Positions 8,136 to 15,444 of a stretch of 37,662 bases of DNA are shown piece by piece. The stretch comes from Glycomyces dulcitolivorans (GTDB taxonomy: Bacteria; Actinomycetota; Actinomycetes; Mycobacteriales; Micromonosporaceae): NCBI RefSeq assembly GCF_003265355.1, contig NZ_QFRW01000071.1, positions 1 through 37,662 on the forward strand. Direction: 5' to 3'. The notes below the pieces were generated by a model that was given only the letters and a program-made list of their open reading frames with translations, made no database searches and was not told the DNA's origin. Position numbers and translations under genes: made by a program. Every line of letters begins with the position of its first letter. The first letter of the stretch is position 1.

Positions 8136-9372
8136 CAGGGGTTCCTCCTAGGTCGCGTGAGGCTTTTCTCTTGCCCCACAAGGCCAATCCTGCGGCAGTG
8201 AGCAGCATCGCCGCAAGCGTCCAGGCGAGGGCCGCGAACCCGTGCGGCGCGACCGCGCTCGCGACGAGCGGCCCGGCCGTGGCGCCGACGTAGAAGCTGA
8301 ACATGGCGGTGGAGGCGGCGGCGGCCCGGTGCTCGCCGCCGGCCTCGGCGGCGGTCTGGTTCACGGCCGGGCCGACGATCCCGATGCCGAAGATGAGCAC
8401 GCCCAGCAGGATCGCGAGGACGACGACGCTGCCGCCGGCGAACGCGGCCGCGGCCATCGCGAGCCCCGCGACGGCGGTGCCGAGCGGGACGTGCGCGGTC
8501 CGGCCGAGGCGCGCGAGCGGGATCGCGAGGAACGGGAGGGCGAGCATCACCGGGAGGGCGCTGGCGCGCAGGGCGAGGAGCTCGGCGTCGCCGGTGACGA
8601 TGCCGGTCAGTTCGATCCCGGTGTACGCGGCGACCATGGCGCCCATGGCGAGTGCGGCGGCGGCGAACATCGGGGCGAGCCGTCCGATGCGCAGGACCCG
8701 CGGGATCGCCGCGTAGCTGCGGGCGAGGCTGGCGCCCTCCCGGCGCTCGTCGGGGGCCATGATCCGGTACGCGGCCAGTGCGGCGGCGCCGAAGAGGACG
8801 GCCGAGCCGATGAAGACCCACCGCCAGTCGGCGGTGCGGACGGCGGCCTGGGCGGCGAGCTGGCCGATGACGGTGGAGGTGAGGAACGCGGTGACGATCG
8901 AGGTGACGGCGAGCGCGCGCCGGGCCGGGGCGATCCTCAAGGTGACGTAGGCGGTCATGGCCGGCGGGATGGAACCGACGGCGAGGCCCTGGAGGACCCG
9001 CAGGGGGACCGCGGTCGCGAACGTCGGCGCCAGACCGGTCAATAGTGTGACCACTCCGGCGGCGATGAGTCCGGTGACCAGGACGCGCCGGTGCCCGAAC
9101 CGGTCGGCCATGGGTCCGAAGGTGACGAACCCGGCGGCGTACCCGAACGCGAAGGCGCTGACGATCCACGTCATGGCCCCGAGCCCGACGTCCCAGGACG
9201 CCTCCATCTGGGTGAACATCGGTATGGGCGTGTACATCTGGCCGGTGGCGAGCAGCGCGGCGAAGGCGAAGACCGGGACGGCGGTGCGCGCCGGGGTGGC
9301 GCCGGTCCCGTCTCGTCCGGGCGGTGCGGTGGTGGCCCCTGGGGCCGGTGCGTCTGCGGTGGGTGCGGTCAT
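8110..9372 (-). CDS. MFS transporter (probable exporter)
   Basis: A 420-residue major facilitator with about 12 hydrophobic segments. The loop motif GPMADRFGHRRVLVTG follows the second helix and is the classic MFS motif A (G-x-x-x-D-R-x-G-R-R). Overall layout resembles drug/metabolite:H+ antiporters of the DHA1 type. It is transcribed divergently from a TetR regulator, shares an operator region with it and is followed in the same operon by the CMD-like protein, a common efflux arrangement. The substrate is unknown. The promoter TTGACA-18-TAGATT lies so close that the transcript would begin at or next to the ATG, so the start at 9372 is well supported. Confidence 0.92.
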   Translation of the reverse strand: MTAPTADAPAPGATTAPPGRDGTGATPARTAVPVFAFAALLATGQMYTPIPMFTQMEASWDVGLGAMTWIVSAFAFGYAAGFVTFGPMADRFGHRRVLVTGLIAAGVVTLLTGLAPTFATAVPLRVLQGLAVGSIPPAMTAYVTLRIAPARRALAVTSIVTAFLTSTVIGQLAAQAAVRTADWRWVFIGSAVLFGAAALAAYRIMAPDERREGASLARSYAAIPRVLRIGRLAPMFAAAALAMGAMVAAYTGIELTGIVTGDAELLALRASALPVMLALPFLAIPLARLGRTAHVPLGTAVAGLAMAAAAFAGGSVVVLAILLGVLIFGIGIVGPAVNQTAAEAGGEHRAAAASTAMFSFYVGATAGPLVASAVAPHGFAALAWTLAAMLLTAAGLALWGKRKASRDLGGTPDGASRRTL

Positions 9373-9379
9373 GGCGGCG

Positions 9380-9409
9380 AATCTAGTCCTGCCGCGACAC
9401 CAATGTCAA
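9380..9409 (-). promoter_or_regulatory. Sigma-70-type promoter of the MFS operon
   Basis: On the minus strand TTGACA (9404-9409) is separated by 18 bp from TAGATT (9380-9385), with 7 nt to the ATG at 9372. The -35 is a perfect match to consensus and its outer edge overlaps the inverted repeat at 9407-9420, which fits repression by the adjacent TetR protein. Confidence 0.75.
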
Positions 9410-9420
9410 CCTAATAGTTG
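9407..9420. promoter_or_regulatory. Candidate TetR operator (CAAC-N6-GTTG)
   Basis: Inverted repeat CAAC CTAATA GTTG lying between two divergent genes. It overlaps the -35 of the MFS promoter and lies where the -35 of the tetR promoter should be. One repressor dimer here could block both directions. The arms are short, so the true operator may be longer. Confidence 0.55.
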
Positions 9421-9433
9421 GTTTATTGTCTGG

Positions 9434-9439
9434 TAATCT
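9434..9439 (+). promoter_or_regulatory. -10 box of leaderless tetR transcript
   Basis: TAATCT followed by 7 nt and the ATG at 9447. There is no Shine-Dalgarno sequence in the gap, so a leaderless mRNA is expected. Confidence 0.6.
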
Positions 9440-9446
9440 CGGACTC

Positions 9447-10256
9447 ATGCCGATCGAGAAGGCGAAGCGCTCCGGCGCCACCCGGGCCTCGCTGCTGCGG
9501 GCCGCCCGCGAGGAGTTCGCCGACCACGGCCCGGCCGGCGCCCGGGTCGACCGCATCGCCGAGGCCGCCGGGTGCAACAAGGAGCGCATCTACGGGATCT
9601 TCGGGTCGAAGGACAAGCTGTTCGACGCGGTCCTGGTCGACACGATGCGGGAGTTCTCCGAGGTGATCGACCCGCTGTGGCACTCGGGCGACGTCGGCGC
9701 GTTCATCGCCGGCTTCTACGACTTCCAGCGCGAGCGCCCGCAGCTGCTGCGCCTGCTCACCTGGGAGGGCCTGAACCGCGGCTCGGAGGCGGCCGACGTG
9801 GACGGGTGGCGGCGCGAGCACTACCGGCTGCGGCTGGAGAGCGCGAAGGCCCGCTTCGGCACCGACGACCCGTTCCTGGCCGGTCTCATCACCTTCGCGG
9901 TCTGCGCGATCCCCAACTGGGTCAACCTCGCCCCGCAGTTGCGCGCCCTGCTCCTGGGCGACCGCGCCGAGGACCACGACGCGATCCGGGCGTTCCTGTC
10001 CACCTTCGCCGAGGGCGCGGCGCGGGCCGTCGCCGAAGGACTCGGTCAAAGTCTTGACCGACCGGAGTCCGCGGACCCCGTCGAAGCCGCCGCCGAGCGC
10101 CTGCGCCGGGCCCAGGCCGAGGCCGACGCCGCGAAGGACGCCCTCGCCGCGGCCCTGCGGCGCGCCAACACCGGCGGCGCCAGCGCGAACGCCCTCGCCA
10201 AGCAGGTCGCCGGGACCGTCTCGCGCCCGGTCGTCCTCAAGATGCTCGCGCAGTGA
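9447..10256 (+). CDS. TetR family transcriptional regulator with long C-terminal tail
   Basis: A 269-residue regulator. The N-terminal helix-turn-helix is at about residues 12-58 (RASLLRAAREEFADHGPAGA, then RVDRIAEAAGCNKERIYGIFGSKDKLF), typical of TetR. Residues 60-200 are the ligand-binding helical domain, with a TetR_C-like LLRLLTWEGLNRG segment. The last 60 residues are odd: a charged Ala/Arg/Glu coiled coil (AERLRRAQAEADAAKDALAAALRR-type) and a SARP-unrelated tail that ends RPVVLKMLAQ, making the protein longer than the usual 190-220 residues. It probably represses itself and the divergent MFS-CMD operon. The ATG at 9447 is favoured over an upstream ATG-like codon by the -10 position. Confidence 0.9.
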   Translation: MPIEKAKRSGATRASLLRAAREEFADHGPAGARVDRIAEAAGCNKERIYGIFGSKDKLFDAVLVDTMREFSEVIDPLWHSGDVGAFIAGFYDFQRERPQLLRLLTWEGLNRGSEAADVDGWRREHYRLRLESAKARFGTDDPFLAGLITFAVCAIPNWVNLAPQLRALLLGDRAEDHDAIRAFLSTFAEGAARAVAEGLGQSLDRPESADPVEAAAERLRRAQAEADAAKDALAAALRRANTGGASANALAKQVAGTVSRPVVLKMLAQ

Positions 10257-10371
10257 CGACGGCCGCGCCCGCCTGGTCGCGTTTCGTTCACCGATTGGGC
10301 CCTCCGCTGCGGTTACGCTCGTCGGCGGTTCCCCCGACCCAGTGAACATCCGAGCACCCCAGGGGGACGAA

Positions 10372-11751
10372 TTGCAGACGACCACTTCGAGCGCGCGCCG
10401 GGCCGGGCGGCTCTGGCTGACCGGCGCGGCCACCGCGGCCGCGGCCCTCGCGGCGACCGCGATCGCGTTCAACGCGGCCGGGACGGGACCGGCGGCGCAG
10501 GCCGCGACGGTCACGTACGACCCGCTGGCGCCCGCGCTCGGGTTCAACTCGTTCGTGGAGGACGAGACCGCGCTCGTCTCGACCGAGTCGGAAGGCGGGG
10601 TGGCGACCGGCGGGAACCTGGTCGTCAAGGGCTCCTACAACGTGAACATCCACGACGCCTCGACGTTCACGGTCGCCGGCGACTCCCGGCCGAGCGCACT
10701 CGTCGTGGGCGGGCGCCTCGACTTCGGCCAGGACCCGGCGACCTCGGTCGTCCAGGTGCACGACTACGTCAAGGTCGGCGACCTGACCGGCGCCACCGTC
10801 CGCAACACCGACAGCAACAACGCGAGCGTGAACACGCACCTGGTGGCCTCCGGGGCCGGGTACGACAGCACGCCGCGCATCGAGCTGAACACGCAGCAGC
10901 CGCTCGCCTCGGTGGGCCCGGCGTCGCCGATCGACTTCGACGCGGCGTTCACCGAACTGCGCGCCAACGCCAGGAAGCTCACCGGCTGCCGGGCGCACTC
11001 GGTCCAGATGGTCGACGAGCGCCTCCAGGTGATCCCGAAGGGCGAGGTCGCCGCGGGCCAGCGGATCACCATCAGCGGCATCCAGGACGGCGTCACCAAC
11101 ATCCTCCACGTCACCGGCGAGGACCTGAACGACATGTCGGAGCTGGTGTTCCCGGTCCAGCCGACCGAGACCGCCCCGCTCCTGATCAATGTGGACACCT
11201 CGGGCACCGGCGGGGAGATGCACTGGTACGTCAGGAACCAGCCCGGCGCCGGCGGCGGGAACGGCGCGCCCTACATCCTGTGGAACTTCGGCGACACCAC
11301 CCGCCTGACCCTCACCGGCGGCGACTCCGTCGAAGGCAGCATCCTCGCGCCCGACGCCGACTACACCGACCTCAGCCCCTCGAACGTCGAGGGCCAGATC
11401 ATCGCCAAGAACGCCAGCCACGGCGACACCGGCGCCAACGGCGGCGAGATCCACCACTTCCCGTTCGCCGCCGAGATCGCCTGTGAGGATTTCGTCCAGA
11501 CCACGCCCGCTTCGAAGAGCCCCGACGACAACAGCAATACCATCCAGGGGTCCACCGACGTCCCGTCCGACGACACCGGCACGACCGGCGGCTCAGGCGG
11601 CCCGTCTCAAGGCGGCACCGACTGGACGGACTCGCTGGCCGCCACCGGCACCTCCCTGCGGCCGCTGCTGGCCGGCGCGGCCGCGCTGACCGCGGTCGGC
11701 GCCGCGGTCGTGGCCCTGACCCTCGCCCGCCGAAGGAGCACCGAGCACTGA
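10372..11751 (+). CDS. Choice-of-anchor A family surface protein with LAATG sorting signal
   Basis: A 459-residue exported protein. A signal peptide covers about residues 1-44 (RR, then LTGAATAAAALAATAIAF, cleavage near AQA-AT). The body, from LGFNSFVEDETALVSTESEGG-type start to GEIHHFPFAAEI, matches choice-of-anchor A domains: VGGRLDFG, LINVDTSGTGG, ILWNFGDTTRLTLTGGDSVEGSILAPDADY and NVEGQIIA are hallmark blocks. A Ser/Thr/Gly linker leads to LAATG (about 422-426), a hydrophobic helix and an RRR tail: a sortase signal of the LAxTG type used by class E sortases. It should be covalently fixed to peptidoglycan. The TTG start is chosen because AGGGGGA precedes it; a GTG 30 bp upstream is possible. 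Confidence 0.88.
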   Translation: MQTTTSSARRAGRLWLTGAATAAAALAATAIAFNAAGTGPAAQAATVTYDPLAPALGFNSFVEDETALVSTESEGGVATGGNLVVKGSYNVNIHDASTFTVAGDSRPSALVVGGRLDFGQDPATSVVQVHDYVKVGDLTGATVRNTDSNNASVNTHLVASGAGYDSTPRIELNTQQPLASVGPASPIDFDAAFTELRANARKLTGCRAHSVQMVDERLQVIPKGEVAAGQRITISGIQDGVTNILHVTGEDLNDMSELVFPVQPTETAPLLINVDTSGTGGEMHWYVRNQPGAGGGNGAPYILWNFGDTTRLTLTGGDSVEGSILAPDADYTDLSPSNVEGQIIAKNASHGDTGANGGEIHHFPFAAEIACEDFVQTTPASKSPDDNSNTIQGSTDVPSDDTGTTGGSGGPSQGGTDWTDSLAATGTSLRPLLAGAAALTAVGAAVVALTLARRRSTEH

Positions 11752-12422
11752 TGCCCGCCCCGACCGACCGCACCGGCGCCCACGCGTGGACCGCACTCGT
11801 GCTCACCGCGCTCGCCGGGGCGGTCGACGGGGCCGGGTTCCTCGGCCTCGGGCAGCAGTTCGTCGCCAACCAGACCGGGAACGCCGTGCTCCTGGCGGTG
11901 GCCCTGTCGGGGGAGCTGACCGGGCGCAGCGACGGCCTGTCCGCGGTCGGCCCGCTGTACTCGCTCGCCGGGTTCGCGGTCGGCGCGGTGGCCGCGTCCC
12001 TGGCGACCCGCCGGCACGTCCTCACCAGCTTCGGCGTCCCGGTCCTGCTGGTCGCCGAGGTCGCGCTGCTGGCGCTGGCCGGGCTCGCGGGGAGCACGGA
12101 GCTCGCGATCGGGCTGGCGGCGTTCGCGATGGGCGTGCAGAGCATCCACGCGGCGCGGATCGGATTGTCGGGGGTCACGACTACCGTTCTGACCGGGACG
12201 CTCATCGCCCTGTCGGTCAACCTCTCCGGCGACCGCGACGACCTGCGCTCGGCCCGCCTCCAGGCCGGCGTGTGGGCCGTCTACCTCGTCGGCGCGGGGC
12301 TCGGTTCGGTGCTGGCGCACCAGGTCTCGTTCAGCGCGGTGTGCTGGTCGGCGGCGGGTGTGGCGGCGCTGATGGCGGCCGCCGGGTTCGTCGAGGACCG
12401 CTACGTGCGCTCGCGCGCTTAG
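11751..12422 (+). CDS. YoaK/DUF1275 family membrane protein
   Basis: A 223-residue protein with about six hydrophobic helices. LAGAVDGAGFLGLGQQFVANQTGNAVLLAVAL near the N-terminus is the DUF1275 signature (GxxDxxxFxxLG...F.aNmTGN), and AMGVQSIHAARIGLSGVTTTVLTGTL matches the second conserved block. The function of the family is unknown. The ATG shares one base with the stop of the surface protein (TGATG), so the two are translationally coupled although they look unrelated. Its stop codon overlaps the stop of the convergent epimerase gene in the four bases TTAG, leaving no room for a terminator between them. Confidence 0.9.
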   Translation: MPAPTDRTGAHAWTALVLTALAGAVDGAGFLGLGQQFVANQTGNAVLLAVALSGELTGRSDGLSAVGPLYSLAGFAVGAVAASLATRRHVLTSFGVPVLLVAEVALLALAGLAGSTELAIGLAAFAMGVQSIHAARIGLSGVTTTVLTGTLIALSVNLSGDRDDLRSARLQAGVWAVYLVGAGLGSVLAHQVSFSAVCWSAAGVAALMAAAGFVEDRYVRSRA

Positions 12423-13378
12423 GCCGCGAGCGCCCGCTCCGGTGCGGTCCGGCGTCCCGCGAGGTCGGCTGCCGCGGCCTCCCATGCGGGGTAACGGAAC
12501 TCGAATCCGGCGGCTTCGAGGCGGGCGGGGACGACGCGGCGGCTCTTGAGCAGCAGCTCGGTGTCGCTGCGCAGCACGAGCGCGCCGAGTTCGGCCATCC
12601 ACCGGGTCGCTGGCAGGCCGACGCCGACGCCTTTGGCGCGGCGCAGGATCCGCATGAAGTCCCGCTGGCGCAGCGGATGCGGCGCGGCGACGTTCACCGG
12701 CCCGGCGATGTCGTCGCGGCCGATGAGGAAGGCGACGGCGCGTGTGAAGTCCTCCTCGTGGATCCACGACACGAACTGCTTCCCACCGGCGACGGTCCCG
12801 CCGATGCCGAGCCTGACCATGCGCGAGAACGCGTCGAAGGCCGAGCCGCGGTCGGCGTTCATGACGATCGCCGTGCGCAGCGCGACCTTGCGGGTGTGCG
12901 GGGTGTCGGCCTCGTCGAGCGCGCGCTCCCAGGCCCGTGCGATGTCGATGCTGTAGGACCAGTGCGCGGGGACGCCGGGTTCGGTGCCGCCGATGACGCC
13001 GGTGGCCTCGTCGTTGGCGCGGTCGAAGGTGTGGGCGTAGATGGTCGCGGTGGACGCCTGGAGCCACACCGCGGGCGGGTTCGCGGCGGCGGCGATCGCC
13101 TCGCCGACCACGCGGGTCGAGTCGACCCGGGAGTCCATGACCTCCGCCCGGTAGCTCGCGTTCTCTCTGACGTGGACGGCGCGCCCGGCGAGGTTGACGA
13201 CCGCGTCGGCGCCGTCGACGGCCTCGGCCCAGGGGCCGAGCGTCCTTCCGTCCCAGGGGAGGTGGTGCGGGGCGGTCGGGGTCCGGGTGAGGACGGTGAG
13301 GCGGTGGCCGGCTGCCAGGAGGCCGCGTTCGAGGACGGTTCCGAGGTTGCCGGTGCCTCCGGGGATGACGATCTTCAT
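12419..13378 (-). CDS. TIGR01777-type NAD(P)-dependent epimerase/sugar-nucleotide-like SDR
   Basis: A 319-residue extended short-chain dehydrogenase. The dinucleotide motif is IPGGTGNLG (residues 5-13); WDGRTLGPW, VVNLAGRAV and LQASTATIY are the family's typical blocks; the C-terminal DUF1731-like part has PVNVAAPHPLRQRDFMRILRR and a final FRYP. The usual SDR Tyr-x-x-x-Lys is not obvious (SYSIDIARAWE is at that place), as in many TIGR01777 proteins. The physiological reaction is unknown. Start choice: AAGGAGGGA lies 4 nt before the ATG. A consensus-spaced promoter overlapped by a long palindrome suggests repression by a dimeric regulator not encoded next door. Confidence 0.88.
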   Translation of the reverse strand: MKIVIPGGTGNLGTVLERGLLAAGHRLTVLTRTPTAPHHLPWDGRTLGPWAEAVDGADAVVNLAGRAVHVRENASYRAEVMDSRVDSTRVVGEAIAAAANPPAVWLQASTATIYAHTFDRANDEATGVIGGTEPGVPAHWSYSIDIARAWERALDEADTPHTRKVALRTAIVMNADRGSAFDAFSRMVRLGIGGTVAGGKQFVSWIHEEDFTRAVAFLIGRDDIAGPVNVAAPHPLRQRDFMRILRRAKGVGVGLPATRWMAELGALVLRSDTELLLKSRRVVPARLEAAGFEFRYPAWEAAAADLAGRRTAPERALAA

Positions 13379-13399
13379 GGGGTCCCTCCTTGTACACCA

Positions 13400-13428
13400 A
13401 CGATACCCCGATACTTGAACACGTTCAA
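13400..13428 (-). promoter_or_regulatory. Promoter of the epimerase gene
   Basis: Minus-strand TTGAAC (13423-13428), spacer of 17 bp, TATCGT (13400-13405). The expected start leaves a leader of about 15-20 nt holding the AAGGAGGGA ribosome site. The -35 is one arm of the 13411-13432 palindrome. Confidence 0.7.
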
Positions 13429-13432
13429 ATAT
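13411..13432. promoter_or_regulatory. 22-bp operator palindrome over the epimerase promoter
   Basis: Half-site ATAnTTGAAC pairs with GTTCAAnTAT around a 2-bp centre; 9 of 10 half-site positions are symmetric. The palindrome covers the -35 and the upstream part of the spacer. The shape suits a TetR- or MarR-type dimer. No regulator gene is adjacent, so it is probably controlled from elsewhere. Confidence 0.75.
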
Positions 13433-13460
13433 GATTTCGGCGTCATCCGCGCCCGCGTTC

Positions 13461-13519
13461 CGTCGCACCCGCGTGGCATCGTTGCAAGCGGGGGCCGCCG
13501 GGATCGGACACGCCCGACC
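13461..13519 (+). repeat. 59-bp repeat, copy A
   Basis: Ungapped match to the reverse complement of 14524-14582: 48 of 59 positions agree by my count. The best-conserved part is TGGCATCGTTGCAAGCGGGG (13474-13493; the other copy has T for one C). The copy lies upstream of the transglycosylase gene, and its partner lies downstream in opposite orientation. Confidence 0.8.
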
Positions 13520-13608
13520 CCGGGGGGCGGCGCCCGCGGAGGACCCCGCCCGTGGCATGTAGTCGATACACTGCGATGAGTAGTCGCGCATGCACATAGG
13601 ACCCCCTC

Positions 13609-14496
13609 ATGGACCCCTCCACCGAGCCCGGCGACGCCGGGCCGCAACCTGATCCCGACCCCGGGCCCGCCCTCGCGCCCGACCCCGACAACGGGGCGGG
13701 CACCTGGCTCGTGGTGTTCGTGCTGCTCTTCGCCGCGATCGCGGTGGCGGTGTTCCTGTTCATCCCGACGTCCTCCCCCGACGGCTCCGGCTCGCCCGCC
13801 GCAGTCACGACCTCGTCCGAACCGACCACCGAATCCCCCAGCCCCTCAGCGGAACCGACAACGGCCGCCCCGACCGTCGAGCCGTCGAGCGCGCCGGAGA
13901 CCACCGAGCCCGCGCTGCCGACCGTGCCGCCCTCGGAGCACCCGCCGTGCACCACGTACCTCGAAGGCGGCCCCGCCCCGGCCTCCGAAGTCGAAGCGGC
14001 CCTTGAGGACGCGGCCGGCACCCAGTTCTGGACGAATTCGAGCGTCGACTTCTCCGCGGACCTGCTCAAGGCGATCGCGTGGATGGAGAGCGGCTGGCAG
14101 ACCGACATCGTCGCGTGCGACGGCGGCACCGGGCTCATGCAGATCCAGCCCGCGACCGAGAAGTTCGTGAACCAGCGGTTCGAGGCCGACCTCGACCGCG
14201 ACGACTACGGCGACAACGCGATGCTCGGCAGCGCCCAGGTCCAGTGGCTCGCGAAGTACTTCGCGGTCAACGAGTTCGGCGGCGCCGACCCCGGCGACTA
14301 CTCGCTCGCCGACGACTGCTCCCGCGACGAGTCGGTCCCCGACCACCAGGAGCTGTGCCTGCTCAACACCGTCATCTCGGCGTACCAGGCCGGGTTCGGC
14401 ACGGTCGAGGAGGCGCTCGACGCGGGCGGCGGGTACACGAACCTCCAGTACGTCGAGACCGTCCGGGCCCTGCTGGAGCAGCGGCCCTGGGAGTGA
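13609..14496 (+). CDS. Membrane-anchored lytic transglycosylase (SLT domain)
   Basis: A 295-residue protein: acidic Pro-rich cytoplasmic tail (1-31), one transmembrane helix (about 32-53), a Ser/Thr/Pro/Glu linker (54-110), then an SLT/Goose-lysozyme-like domain (about 140-290). LLKAIAWMESGWQ carries the catalytic glutamate E160, and GGTGLMQIQPATE (172-184) is the family's second motif; VISAYQAGFGTVEEAL near the end matches the AYN-like third motif. It would cleave peptidoglycan glycan strands outside the membrane. Several cysteines (C114, C170 and two later) could form disulfides. The ribosome site is weak (AGGA 8-11 nt upstream). It is flanked by inverted copies of a 59-bp repeat. Confidence 0.85.
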   Translation: MDPSTEPGDAGPQPDPDPGPALAPDPDNGAGTWLVVFVLLFAAIAVAVFLFIPTSSPDGSGSPAAVTTSSEPTTESPSPSAEPTTAAPTVEPSSAPETTEPALPTVPPSEHPPCTTYLEGGPAPASEVEAALEDAAGTQFWTNSSVDFSADLLKAIAWMESGWQTDIVACDGGTGLMQIQPATEKFVNQRFEADLDRDDYGDNAMLGSAQVQWLAKYFAVNEFGGADPGDYSLADDCSRDESVPDHQELCLLNTVISAYQAGFGTVEEALDAGGGYTNLQYVETVRALLEQRPWE

Positions 14497-14523
14497 GGCT
14501 CCGGGAGGCGGGCTGGATCGCGA

Positions 14524-14582
14524 GGTCGGGTGTGTCGGAATTCGGCCACCCCCGCTTACAACGATGCCAGGCGGGTACGACC
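14524..14582 (-). repeat. 59-bp repeat, copy B (inverted)
   Basis: Inverted partner of 13461-13519, 48 of 59 positions the same. It lies 27 bp past the transglycosylase stop and 117 bp before the EF-hand gene start. No open reading frame is supported in it. Confidence 0.8.
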
Positions 14583-14699
14583 GTTCGGGGCCACCGCCAC
14601 CGAGGAATCGTCCCCGGATCGGCGGTTTCAGTCCACCGACCCGCCCGCCGTGGAACGATCCGACCTGGAACAGGGAACTGAAACGGGAAGGTGCAATCC

Positions 14700-15380
14700 A
14701 TGCAGCGAAGCACGAAAGCACTGGCAGTCGGGGCCGCCGCCACCGCGGTCGCCGCCGGGGCGGCGGTTCTCGTCGCCGCCGGGGTCCGCCGGGGCGCGGC
14801 CGTCGGCAAGGTCCGCCGCGACAAGTTCGACCGCTGGTTCGACACCCTCGACACCGAAGGCAACGACTACATCACCGAGGAGAACCTGCGCGAGGCCGCC
14901 GACCGCGTCCTGGGCGCCCGCGGCGTCCCCGTCGAGAGCCCCATGGGCCTCGAACTGCGCGAGGCCACCCACCGGCTGTGGACCGACTTCATCGCCCCGG
15001 CCGCCGAGGACGACGAGACCCGCGTGAGCCGCAAGGAACTGCGCGCCGCCCTGGCCCGCCACATGCTCGCCGACCGGATCGCCGCGGCCTCCAAGCTCGC
15101 GTCCGTCGCCGACGCCTACTTCGCGATCAGCGACGAGGACGGCGACGGCCTCATCAGCTCCGGCGAGTTCGTGCAGCTCATGCGCAACTGGAACGGCGTC
15201 GACTACGTCGAGAGCCACCGCCTCTTCGAGTACCTCGACGCCGACCACGACAACCGCATCTCGCCCGACGAGTGGCGCCGCGCCATCTTCGGGTTCTTCC
15301 TCAGCGGCGAGCGGGGCCACCCAGCCAACGACCTCATGGGGAAGGTCGGCAGCCCGATCCTGGCCCCGGCCGACTTCTAG
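14700..15380 (+). CDS. EF-hand calcium-binding protein with N-terminal membrane segment
   Basis: A 226-residue calerythrin/sarcoplasmic-type EF-hand protein. An Ala/Val-rich hydrophobic segment at about residues 7-35 may be a signal anchor. Two loops are canonical: D145-D147-D149-L-S153-E156 in DEDGDGLISSGE and D180-D182-D184-R-S188-E191 in DADHDNRISPDE. The first loop, starting at D51 (DTEGNDYITEEN), ends in Asn instead of Glu, and the second, near 104-115, is degenerate, so probably only the C-terminal pair binds calcium strongly. GGAAGG lies 8 nt before the ATG, favouring it over a GTG 9 bp upstream. Its role is unknown; a bidirectional terminator follows. Confidence 0.88.
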   Translation: MQRSTKALAVGAAATAVAAGAAVLVAAGVRRGAAVGKVRRDKFDRWFDTLDTEGNDYITEENLREAADRVLGARGVPVESPMGLELREATHRLWTDFIAPAAEDDETRVSRKELRAALARHMLADRIAAASKLASVADAYFAISDEDGDGLISSGEFVQLMRNWNGVDYVESHRLFEYLDADHDNRISPDEWRRAIFGFFLSGERGHPANDLMGKVGSPILAPADF

Positions 15381-15390
15381 ACGGCGGCAA

Positions 15391-15430
15391 AAGGGCCGGC
15401 CGATGCTCCTCGGAGCACCGGCCGGCCCTT
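15391..15430. terminator. Strong bidirectional terminator
   Basis: AAGGGCCGGCC (15391-15401) pairs with GGCCGGCCCTT (15420-15430); inside, after one mismatch, TGCTC-CTCG-GAGCA adds five pairs. It lies 10 bp after the EF-hand stop and 15 bp from the end of the convergent regulator gene. Confidence 0.85.
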
Positions 15431-15444
15431 GCTCGTTGCCCACC

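Noticed and set aside
11607-13400. A 597-codon minus-strand Arg-rich frame
   Set aside because: It is out of frame with the epimerase and antisense to the YoaK and surface-protein genes. Arg/Pro/His runs mark a shadow frame.
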